Source: Asterias rubens
Lineage: Eukaryota; Echinodermata; Asteroidea; Forcipulatida; Asteriidae
Direction of reading: 5' to 3'
Assembly (NCBI RefSeq): GCF_902459465.1
Contig: NC_047062.1
Span: forward strand, 16,623,994-16,687,993
Length of the DNA stretch: 64,000 nucleotides
In this document: one piece after another, positions 24,364 to 34,100 of the stretch
Numbering within the stretch: the first letter of the stretch is position 1
How the letters are laid out: every line of letters begins with the position of its first letter
Made by a program: the position numbers and the translations under genes
Notes under the pieces: model-generated
Seen by the model: the letters and a program-made list of their open reading frames with translations, nothing else
Told to the model about the DNA's origin: nothing
Databases searched by the model: none

Positions 24364-27300
24364 ATGGCTACGAATGAAATGGAGACCGAGAACATTAACC
24401 AGACAACCCCTCTCGATGATACCCATGCAGTTACCATTGGCGGTGTTACTATTCCAGTTGCAAGTCCAGCTACCAGTACACATCCAGTCCCAGTTACTGT
24501 CACCATCGTCGAGACCTCACCTTCCTCTACCGGGGTTTGCAGCACAGCTACAGCTGCAGCAGTTGGACTACAGACAAGTGCTGTTACCGTCCAATCCCGT
24601 TCTCGGTCCTCTCGTGACAGACGTATGCCGGCCCACTTTCAGGACTTTGTTATTGACCACCATCCTTCAACTTCCGGCAGAACAGATGAGCATAGCGTTG
24701 TAACCACACAAACATCTCGTTCACGGAGGAGTTCTCACTCATCGAACTCACTCTACAGCGGACAGTCCCGTCACAGTAAATCTTCCTTCAAGTCAATACT
24801 GAGTGACTCCCAATCAGCGAAACTCAAACAGCAACGCAAACAGGCTGAACTGGAAGAGATGAAACGCCAGATTGAGGAAGATCAATCAGCAGATGAAGAG
24901 TTACAAAGGCTAGACGATGAGGCATATGCCGCACGGATACACGCAGACGAAGAAGCCCTTGCGGCTCGTAGACGTGCCGAAGAAATTGAGCGAAATGCTT
25001 TTCGTCAGCGCGAGTCTCTGAACACACGACTATCAAGACAAAGAAGATTGCGAGAAGTGGAACAACAGCTAAATGAAGCACGACTGATCACAGCCATGGT
25101 CAACAGTGATCCAGAACCAGAGATAGAGAAACAGCATCAAACTGTGACCCCATCTTCCATCAACCAAACAACATTGTCTGACTCACCAACCCAGGGTCAA
25201 ACAATCACAGTCAGTGCTGAGAATAGTCACATAGCCAACTTGAGTGATGTCCCTACATACAGCAATACTGCAGCTCATAAGCACAAAGCTGAAGTACACG
25301 TAGTTGATGTCACCACTCCGGCTGTTTATTCTCCATCTAAAGTAACACCACCATCCATGCAGCCGGCAGTTACCAATCCGTACCCTATGACTGCACCAAC
25401 ACAGTCGGTTGGTTGGGCACCACCTTTTCCAAACCCCTTCGCACAACCGTACCCGGCTCCATCACATCCAATGGGGCCAGCTCCAGCACAAATGATGATG
25501 CCGAACTCCACGGAGATGCTGATTGCCTCTTCATATGGCATACCAAGGCCAGTACTACCTACCTTCAGCAGTGGAAAGGAGAAAGACTTTGCCCTCCTAA
25601 AAATGGCACTCGATAACCTGATCGACGTTCATCCCCACTTAACCGAGCCGTACAAGTACCAGGTTTTGCTGGGTAAACTCAGCGGGAACATCAAGAGGTT
25701 AGCCGAAGCTTTCATCCATGAAGCCAAGCCATACACTGCAGCTCTGCAAGCCTTGAAAGAAAGGTACGGTCAACCACGGCAGTTGATACAGAGTGAAATC
25801 AACTCCATCCTGAGTATGCCCCCTGTGAAGTACAACGACAATGACGCCTTTGAGAACTTTTCCCTCTCCGTGCATTCATTGGTAGGGATGCTTAAATCTC
25901 TGGAGGGAGAGAATGGCTATGAATTAAAGTGCGGTTCTCATGTCGACCGACTCCTAAGCAAACTTCCATCAAGCTACAGAGATAGATTTGTGGAGCACTG
26001 CATTAGTAGAGACATAATTAAGGTAGACTCCAACAACACCTATACCCTACTCCACTTTGCAAACTGGTTGCAAACGAAGTCCCGAGCGAGGCGAATTGTC
26101 AGTCAGGCTACTGCTATCCAGAAGAGTGACAACCCTTCTACTGATAAGAAGGATAAACACTTTCAGAAGAGGAATGCTCCTGCAACAGCAGTATTCGTCA
26201 CAAACGAAACACCAACGATGCCCCCATCGACGAACACCACTTACTCTGGACAGAAGGGCCCAAACAGACCCAAAGCCTACTGTCCCAAGTGTAACGAGAC
26301 AACACACTACCTCAACAGCTGTACAGAGTTTAAACAGTTGACAACCGAACAGATCATTAACTGGATCAAGGAAAAGAATAGGTGCTGGAGGTGTGGGCGT
26401 TCCCACAAGCCAGAAAACTGCACCCTGAAGAAACCTTGTAACACCTGCAAAGAACAGCACCTGACTGCCCTCCATGCTGCCATCCAGAGCGGAGCTAGTA
26501 AGGTTTACGTCACAGAAGCAGTAACGCAAGCCCTCTTCATCGACCAACCCTCCCGACCACATCATATTATGCTAAAGGTGGTAAAAGTTCTGCTTCACGG
26601 ACCAGGAGGGATGATAGAGACCTATGCCATCCTTGACGACGGTTCAATGCGAACCATGATCCTGATGCCAGCTGTTCAAGCGTTGAAGCTTTCTGGGGTA
26701 GAAGACAACATACTCCTGGCTACAGTGCGCAGTGAGCCATTCCTATGTGCAGGAAAATCAGTTAACCTGCAAGTGTCACCCAGGGACAACTCTGACGTCA
26801 GATATCCTATCAATGGTGCCTTTGCTGCCAACAACTTGTGCCTCTCTGAGTACTCGTATCCTGTTGAAGCCCTCAAGAAACGATGGTCACACCTTCGTCA
26901 GATACCCTTGCCTCCGATCAATAAGGCTTGCCCACTAATCCTGATTGGTTCAGACTATGCTGACCTCATTCACCCGATACAACCAGTTCGATTTGGCCCC
27001 AGAGGAGCACCATTAGCTGTATGCACAAAACTTGGTTGGTCTCTACAGGGTCCAGCCAATCTCCTTCAAAGCCAATCAGAAGAGCAACAGTGCTTATTCA
27101 CGACAACCCTTCAGCCAACCACAGATCTGCTTAAAAATGTTGAACGACTCTGGCAAGCAGACATCCTACCCTACTCTGAAAAGCAAGTCACTCGCTCGAA
27201 ACAAGATAAGCAAGCCATAGCGACACTTGAAGAGAAAACCATCAGAATAGAGATTGACGGAGTTCAGCGCTACGCCACTCCTCTACTTCGCACCAAAGAC

Positions 27301-30300
27301 GACAACAAATTCAGAGCTACTAAGGAAGCCGTCATGCAAAACCTGAAGCGGAACGAAAGACGCCTCCAAAAACACCCAGATAAAGCTGAAATTCACAACA
27401 AGCTTATCCAAACCCTTGTCGACACAGGCTTTGTGAAAATCATCAGCAACGAAGAAGCTCTGAAAACTGAAGAGTCCTGGTATATTCCGCACCACGTAGT
27501 TGAGCACAATGGAAAACACCGCTTGGTATTCAACTGCTCTTACGAGTATGAAGGCAAGATCCTCAACAATCACCTACTACCAGGGCCAACACAAGGTGCT
27601 TCACTGCTCGGCGTATTCCTGCGATTCCGCCAACACCCTGTTGCCATATCTGGGGATATTCAGGCAATGTTCCATCAAGTGAGACTACTCCCTGAAGACA
27701 AACCTCTCCTTCGATTTGTATGGCGTAAGATGAACCGAGACGTTGAGCCAGATATCTACGAATGGCAAGTTTTACCATTTGGCACCACGTGCAGCCCATG
27801 CTGTGCCACATTTGCACTACGCAAACACGTCAGCGATGACAAGGATGTCTGCAGTGCAGTTGACCAGGCATTCTACGTCGACAATTGCCTTGACAGTAAA
27901 CCTACCATATCCGAAGCAAAGGAGCTCGTTATGAAGATGCGAAAGCTACTCTCAACTGGTGGTTTCAACATCAGACAATGGGCCAGCAACATCCCTTCAG
28001 TAGTTGATGAACTTCCATCTAATGCCAGATCTGAAGGCTACGAGCTCTGGTTAGCCTTTGGTCAGAACGACTTGTCCGAAGGCACCCTTGGACTTCGATG
28101 GCAATGTTCAACAGACGAACTCAGTTATAAACACAGATCAACTGAGTACTCGACGCTCAACCTACGAACTATCTACAAGATTCTTGCTAGCCAGTATGAT
28201 CCAATTGGCTACATTTCTCCCTTCACAGCACGTGCTAAGGTGCTAGTGCAAGACCTTTGGAAGACAAAACGAGACTGGGACGACCCTCTGGAACCAGGAA
28301 AGATCCGTGATCAGTGGCTCACTTGGGAGGAGGAGCTCTCCGACCTTCCTCTGGTTAAACTGCCGAGATGTTACACCCCGCCTGATGTCAACACAGTGAC
28401 TTCCAATAGAGAACTACATGTTTTCTGTGACGCATCTGAACGAGTATACGGATCAGTTGCCTACCTCCGCACTGAAGATGACAAGGGGAACGTCAGCGTC
28501 AGTTTTCTCATGTCTCGATCCAGAGTGGCACCGAAAAGACAACTATCGATGCCACGACTCGAGTTATCAGCAGCTCTCACCGGTGCACAACTAGCCGATC
28601 TCCTTCGTAAGGAACTTACCCTAGAGATCAACAAGGTCACCCTATGGAGCGATTCGACCACGGTCCTGCAGTGGTTGAAGTCAGAATCATGCCGATATAA
28701 GGTCTTCGTTGGTACTCGTGTCACCGAAATACAGACCCTTACAGATGTGCAGGACTGGCGCTATGTGGACACCCAGAACAACCCTGCCGATGACATTACC
28801 AGGGGTAAGTCACTCAAAGAACTGAGTGAAGAATCCCGATGGAAGACAGGCCCACTCTATCTTCGTCAACCTCCGTCTCAGTGGCCGAAAAGTCCAATCA
28901 CTGACCCTACAGAGGATGCAACAGAGCTGAAAAAAGCAACCTTCTGTGGTAAGACTGCCATTGTAGAAAACCCATTGCAGCCCGATCTCCATCAGTACAA
29001 CAGCTGGGACGCTCTGGTAGAGGCTTTCAAACTATCCCTTCACGGGGTGGCCAAACCTGGAGATGACACAGCACAGTTGCGGGAGGACATCGAAAATCTT
29101 CTGTACCAAAAATGTCAACTCGAAAGCTTCCCTGAAGAGCTGTCTGCCTTAAAGGCCAAACGAGGAATACCGTCCGGGAGCAAGCTCTCACAGTTGGACC
29201 CAGCCTATGACGAAACCGCAAAGCTCATCAGAGTTGGAGGACGACTACGTAGGGCAGAAATCCTCTCCGATGCTGTTAAATACCCAATCGTCCTTGATCC
29301 TCAACACCACATCACCAAGCTGATAATACGTGACTATGACGAGAAGCTTCTTCACTATGGTCCAGAACGTATTCTAGCTGAATTAAGACGCAAGTTTTGG
29401 ATACTCCGGGGAAGGGAGGCAATTCGTCGTCATCAGCATCAATGCTTTGAATGCCGCAAATGGCGCGCAAAACCCGAAGTACCAAAGATGGGTGATCTTC
29501 CTCCGTCCCGTCTCCGTCTATTTAAGCCAGCCTTCTACTCTACCGGTGTTGACTGTTTCGGTCCGATGCATGTCAAGATTGGTCGCCGCTCCGAGAAAAG
29601 GTGGGGGGTGATCTTCAAGTGTATGACGACCAGAGCTATTCATATAGATCTCTTAGAAGGCCTGGACACCGATGCCTTCTTGATGTCCTTTCGGCGCTTC
29701 ATTTCCAGACGAGGGAAGCCCTATGAGTTGCTATCTGATTGCGGAACCAATTTCAAGGGAGCTGAAACTGAATTACAGGAAGCATTCCATGCCATGAAAC
29801 CTGACCTTGCAGCACAACTAGGCGACCAGAAAGTGAGATTCAAGTTTAATCCACCCAGTGCACCTCACTTCGGCGGAGTGTGGGAGCGAGAGATCAAGAG
29901 CATTAAAGACGGTCTCAAGGTTGTAATCAAGGACCAATCAGTCACCGAAGCCGTACTCCGCACCGTCCTGATAGAAATTGAAGGCATCCTCAATTCCAAG
30001 CCATTGGGCTACATCTCATCTGATGTTGCAGACATCAATCCCATAACTCCGAATATCCTACTGATGGGACGCCATGACCAGTCACTTCCGCAAGTAGTAT
30101 ACCCTGTCGACGAGCTGATAGGACGACGCCGATGGCGCCACAGCCAAGTACTAGCGGACCAGTTCTGGTCACATTTCCTGAAATACTACCTGCCAAGCCT
30201 CCAACTTCGCCCAAAATGGCAAAAGGACTGCCGTAACCTCACCTGTGGCGATGTTGTCATGATTGCCGACCCTCAGCAGCCTAGAGCTCATTGGCTAGTT

Positions 30301-30438
30301 GGTAGAGTCATCGAGACACTTCCTGGAGTTGATGATCGCATCCGAGCAGCCAGAGTTAAAGTCGCTGATCGCGAATACACCAGACCCGTTGCGCGTCTGA
30401 TACGCCTACCTGAGATCACCGATAGTGAAGACCCCTAG
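24364..30438 (+). CDS. BEL/Pao gag-pol polyprotein, intact
   Basis: This single 2024-residue polyprotein provides capsid and enzymes for retrotransposition. I start at the ATG at 24364; the frame is open seven codons further up but has no Met there. Approximate order: a Ser/Thr-rich N-terminus; a charged coiled coil at 151-244; a proline-rich linker; a DUF1759 gag-like domain at 395-545; zinc knuckles from 638 (CX2CX4HX4C, then CX2CX3HX4C and a third Cys/His cluster); an aspartic protease around LDDGS at 757-761. Reverse transcriptase follows, with RLVFNCS near 1053, GDIQAMFHQV near 1098 and FYVDN at 1170-1174, then RNase H with FCDAS near 1355. The integrase has an HHCC finger (about 1649-1697) and catalytic D1730, D1792 and E1841. 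A DUF5641-type end follows. The second Asp of the usual YxDD box is Asn here. No env is seen. Confidence 0.96.
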   Translation: MATNEMETENINQTTPLDDTHAVTIGGVTIPVASPATSTHPVPVTVTIVETSPSSTGVCSTATAAAVGLQTSAVTVQSRSRSSRDRRMPAHFQDFVIDHHPSTSGRTDEHSVVTTQTSRSRRSSHSSNSLYSGQSRHSKSSFKSILSDSQSAKLKQQRKQAELEEMKRQIEEDQSADEELQRLDDEAYAARIHADEEALAARRRAEEIERNAFRQRESLNTRLSRQRRLREVEQQLNEARLITAMVNSDPEPEIEKQHQTVTPSSINQTTLSDSPTQGQTITVSAENSHIANLSDVPTYSNTAAHKHKAEVHVVDVTTPAVYSPSKVTPPSMQPAVTNPYPMTAPTQSVGWAPPFPNPFAQPYPAPSHPMGPAPAQMMMPNSTEMLIASSYGIPRPVLPTFSSGKEKDFALLKMALDNLIDVHPHLTEPYKYQVLLGKLSGNIKRLAEAFIHEAKPYTAALQALKERYGQPRQLIQSEINSILSMPPVKYNDNDAFENFSLSVHSLVGMLKSLEGENGYELKCGSHVDRLLSKLPSSYRDRFVEHCISRDIIKVDSNNTYTLLHFANWLQTKSRARRIVSQATAIQKSDNPSTDKKDKHFQKRNAPATAVFVTNETPTMPPSTNTTYSGQKGPNRPKAYCPKCNETTHYLNSCTEFKQLTTEQIINWIKEKNRCWRCGRSHKPENCTLKKPCNTCKEQHLTALHAAIQSGASKVYVTEAVTQALFIDQPSRPHHIMLKVVKVLLHGPGGMIETYAILDDGSMRTMILMPAVQALKLSGVEDNILLATVRSEPFLCAGKSVNLQVSPRDNSDVRYPINGAFAANNLCLSEYSYPVEALKKRWSHLRQIPLPPINKACPLILIGSDYADLIHPIQPVRFGPRGAPLAVCTKLGWSLQGPANLLQSQSEEQQCLFTTTLQPTTDLLKNVERLWQADILPYSEKQVTRSKQDKQAIATLEEKTIRIEIDGVQRYATPLLRTKDDNKFRATKEAVMQNLKRNERRLQKHPDKAEIHNKLIQTLVDTGFVKIISNEEALKTEESWYIPHHVVEHNGKHRLVFNCSYEYEGKILNNHLLPGPTQGASLLGVFLRFRQHPVAISGDIQAMFHQVRLLPEDKPLLRFVWRKMNRDVEPDIYEWQVLPFGTTCSPCCATFALRKHVSDDKDVCSAVDQAFYVDNCLDSKPTISEAKELVMKMRKLLSTGGFNIRQWASNIPSVVDELPSNARSEGYELWLAFGQNDLSEGTLGLRWQCSTDELSYKHRSTEYSTLNLRTIYKILASQYDPIGYISPFTARAKVLVQDLWKTKRDWDDPLEPGKIRDQWLTWEEELSDLPLVKLPRCYTPPDVNTVTSNRELHVFCDASERVYGSVAYLRTEDDKGNVSVSFLMSRSRVAPKRQLSMPRLELSAALTGAQLADLLRKELTLEINKVTLWSDSTTVLQWLKSESCRYKVFVGTRVTEIQTLTDVQDWRYVDTQNNPADDITRGKSLKELSEESRWKTGPLYLRQPPSQWPKSPITDPTEDATELKKATFCGKTAIVENPLQPDLHQYNSWDALVEAFKLSLHGVAKPGDDTAQLREDIENLLYQKCQLESFPEELSALKAKRGIPSGSKLSQLDPAYDETAKLIRVGGRLRRAEILSDAVKYPIVLDPQHHITKLIIRDYDEKLLHYGPERILAELRRKFWILRGREAIRRHQHQCFECRKWRAKPEVPKMGDLPPSRLRLFKPAFYSTGVDCFGPMHVKIGRRSEKRWGVIFKCMTTRAIHIDLLEGLDTDAFLMSFRRFISRRGKPYELLSDCGTNFKGAETELQEAFHAMKPDLAAQLGDQKVRFKFNPPSAPHFGGVWEREIKSIKDGLKVVIKDQSVTEAVLRTVLIEIEGILNSKPLGYISSDVADINPITPNILLMGRHDQSLPQVVYPVDELIGRRRWRHSQVLADQFWSHFLKYYLPSLQLRPKWQKDCRNLTCGDVVMIADPQQPRAHWLVGRVIETLPGVDDRIRAARVKVADREYTRPVARLIRLPEITDSEDP

Positions 30439-30500
30439 AGTTGGACACCTATCGTGGACTTTTGAAGACTTTCTCTGTTTGATAAAATTTAGAGCCTAAA

Positions 30501-30511
30501 TTTGGGGTGGC
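30501..30511 (+). promoter_or_regulatory. Polypurine-like tract before the 3' LTR
   Basis: A G-rich TTTGGGGTGGC lies directly before the 3' LTR, where plus-strand DNA synthesis is primed in LTR elements. Confidence 0.55.
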
Positions 30512-30989
30512 TGTCAGAAAGTCTCCGCAACAGGACAGTTTTCGTTATAGCGCCCTCTCTTGAATCAAAATCTCCAATGTTTCCATGATCATACCAATCG
30601 CCATTTTACAAGTCCAAATCCAAACTAATCACGTAAATTCCTCAAATAATTCCTAAATATCCAGGTTAATCCAATCATCGAATCACTTTTATTAATCACC
30701 AAAGTCCCGTGCGTACATCCTAATCGTGAGTACTGTTTTAATTATTACAAAGGGTGATTTTAAGGGAAGTTGGTTTTCCATGTAATTCACGTTTCGATTT
30801 GTTTACATCCACATTGTTACAATGCATATAAATGTACATGTAGGCCCATATCATAGCGTATAATGTATAACGATGATTACTGTTACCAGCCCAATATGTA
30901 TAATTGATTGGGGTTAATTTCTGCTTTCTCTATAGAACCACGGGTATATGATCACCAATAAATCAAAGTTCAAGTACACCTTCTTTTCA
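30512..30989 (+). repeat. 3' LTR of the BEL element
   Basis: This 478-bp copy appears identical to the 5' LTR by line-by-line reading. Its end lies 208 bp before the SCFD1 ATG, so its promoter and poly(A) signals face that gene. Confidence 0.97.
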
Positions 30990-30994
30990 CTTGC

Positions 30995-31197
30995 ATATTA
31001 TTACTGTTAGGTAATTCCCCCGAACCAGTAGGTTTGGTGATAAACGTTTCTATAAATAGAATAGAACGCTACGTGGCTGATGAGGGCGCTATAATATATT
31101 AAGGTTGAGTCTGGTGCTGTAATTTAGAGCAAAGAATGCGTTATTTTATTGATGGCAAATCACGTCTCCAGACAACAGACTGTAAAAAAAAATCAAC
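30995..31197 (+). promoter_or_regulatory. Remaining SCFD1 proximal promoter and 5' UTR
   Basis: Only about 200 bp of host sequence separate the BEL target duplication from the SCFD1 ATG. This stretch must hold the native core promoter or 5' UTR unless transcription starts further up in the element. No TATA box is obvious. Confidence 0.5.
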
Positions 31198-34100
31198 ATG
31201 GCGGCTGCCAGTAGCACCATCCGTGACAAACAGATTGGTAAATCATTTTATTCCAAATTCCTTATTGCTTAGGAACCTTAAACATTATTTTAAAGATATT
31301 TAAGTATTTAGGGTTTAGTATTATACTTGACATGCTACACTATTGCTATATCTAGAGACACTGAAGGAAAATCACCAGTAACTTGGGCGCCGGCGATGTG
31401 TACTCTCCGAGTCCGATGTCCGATTTTTCGAATATTATTTGAGTTTGACATCTGCGGTCGCAACCTCCGCTGATGTCAACATTTCTGGAAAAAACAGCGC
31501 CCCAGTTAGTGGGTCTAGAGGCAGTCAGTAGTTTAGTTACCACCTCCCTAGAACTTAATTTGACAACAATTACAAAAAAAAAATACACCAGTCATGGATG
31601 GAATTGGATCACCTTTTTATTACCAGCAATCACAATGACATTGTTGTCAATGTCATTGACAATATGCAAAACAACAAGATATTTAGTAACTTTTATACAT
31701 TTTCTAATAATTTGGTACAATAATAGAATACAGGGCCACTCCACTTAATCCACACTGCGTGAATGCAATCAGGGTTAGGATTAGGGTTAGCCGAGTGTGG
31801 CCCTGTATTCTATAGTTAATCCAACAATTTATTCTATGAATAATTATTTACAATCATTTACTCCTTGTCCTACCAACATAATATGAACAAGGTTTGTTTC
31901 GCAATCGTCTCCATGAACAGTGGAGCAAACCTTTAGGACGAGTTAGGAGTAACTCCATAGACTTATTTACATTCAGTGTTACTCCCAAAACGATCGACCA
32001 GTAAACAGAGAGTAGCTATCTGTGTGTGGCGTCAGAGTAAGGGAAAATGGGGTCAATAGAAAATAGCCCATCCGGTAACCCTTCCATCCTCACGACCGTC
32101 GGGGAGGAAGGAGGGCCACAAATTTTCAACTAGTTTTTGTTAACCATAAACATTTCAATTTTTATATACAATTGTTTTGTCCACAGCTTCACTGAAGCGT
32201 ATGCTGAACCTGAATGCACCGGTAACAAAGAGCAGCCTTAACGAACCAGTATGGAAGATACTGGTATACGATCGCTTTGGACAGGACATTATTTCTCCAA
32301 TTCTGTCCGTCAGAGAACTCAGAGATATGGGTGTCACTTTGCATTTGTAAGTTGGGACATCATGAAAAAGCAGACCTTGAACTTCTGTGAGGCCAGTGAA
32401 AGTCTGTTTATCATCAGCCAATCTCTTATAAATTGTTAGGGAGAGTTTGTATTTTTTTTCTAGTGGGCTCAAAATGATGCTTCAATAAATGCATGTTCGT
32501 TCATGTATAGAAGCAATTAGAGATTTTGGAAAACTGAAAACAGTTTGTCATATTAACACCCAATAAGATAAGAAATGCTTGGTCAAATGGCAAACAAGGT
32601 TTGTTTGGCTTGTGATGTACAATGTATTCAGTAGATTTTGGCGCAGTCAGATTAGTGCTTTTTTATAATGTAAATTTTAATGTAAAATTTTTTTGGGCAA
32701 ATTTCATGCCAAGTAGCTCTGAACAACCAACTGACTCTACCAGGAAAAACAAAACCAGTTCAACATTCTAAAAACAAACATTGAAACCATTTACTGATGC
32801 GTTTGTGTGGTTTTCAGACTACTCCATTCAGATCGTGACCCCATTCCTGATGTTCCAGCTGTATATTTTGTTCTTCCAACCGAAGAGAATGTTCAACGGA
32901 TATGCAGGGTATGTTACTTTTATTTCAGGGGTCTGATTTATTTATTCATTTAAAGATTTATCTTATGTGTCTTGTTTGTAAGAAAGCCTACGTTTTGATA
33001 CTTGTCGGGAGTTCAGAGTTTACTCACCTTCAAAAGTCAACATTTGAACACCACTTCATTTTGTTAAATATATTTAAAGACAGTGGACACTATTGGTAAT
33101 TACTCAAAATATTTATTAGCATAAAACCTTTCTTGGTGGCGAGTAATGGGGAGAGGTTGATGGTATGAAATATTGTGAGAAACGGCTCCCTCTGAAGTGC
33201 CATAGTTTTTGAGAAAGAAGTAGTTTTCCACGAATTTGATTTTGAGACCTCGGGTTTAGAACTTGAGGTCTCGAAATCAACCATCTAAACGCACACAACT
33301 TCGTGTGACGAGGGTGTTTTTTCTTTCATTATTATCTCGCAAGTTCGATGACCGATTGAGCGCAAATTTTCACAGGATTGTTATTTTATGCATATGTTGA
33401 GATACACCAACTGTGAAGGCTAGTCTTTGACAATTACCAATAGTGTCCACTGCCTTTAATATTCAAATGAGAAACACAAGACCACTGGACTTGTCCTTTC
33501 ATAAGTTTACTGGCCCAGTGCTACAATCGCTGGCTTTGGGCCTCAGTCCAATGTAAAATTAGAGGACTGACTAAAAGTTTTCGCACCAGAAAATTATAGT
33601 GTTGTAGCTTTCAGAATCTTGTCAGCTACCGGACTGTCTTATCAGCTACCCGACTGATTAGACTCCCTTTTTGGTCATCTCCTCTTGCAATCCATCTAAT
33701 TTGACTAAGTGACTACATGAACATGCATGCTTATTTGTTTTGTCAATTTCATTTACAGGATTGTCAGAGCCAGTTGTATGAATCTTATTATCTGAATTTC
33801 ATCTCGGCCATCTCGAGGCAGCTTCTGGAAGACTTGGCCGGTGCTGCACTACAAGCTAACAATGTATCACAGATATCTAAAGTAAGTATTCAACAGAGTC
33901 ATACAAATATAAATTTGTGACAATAGCTGCTGAAGTCACAGCTACAGCCTCCTACCTTTTTTTATTGTAATTCTTAAAAGGAACATTCCAGAATCTTTTT
34001 ATTAATATTAGACATCTGAGTAATTTATTTACTCCCTTAACTTAAACACTCCCAAATCTTCCCAGATTATATCCAGGGTGTTGTTTGATTTGTTTGTGCT

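Larger units (their letters stand above)
23846..30989 (+). mobile_element. Complete BEL/Pao LTR retrotransposon
   Basis: The element is 7144 bp, with two 478-bp LTRs that begin TG and end CA, a primer-binding-site-like TGG directly after the 5' LTR, a purine-rich stretch before the 3' LTR and one long gag-pol frame. It is flanked by a 5-bp target duplication, CTTGC, at 23841-23845 and 30990-30994. By eye the two LTRs show no difference, and the coding frame has no stop, so this is a young insertion. No envelope frame follows pol. It sits between the unknown gene and SCFD1, in the same orientation as both. Confidence 0.97.
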
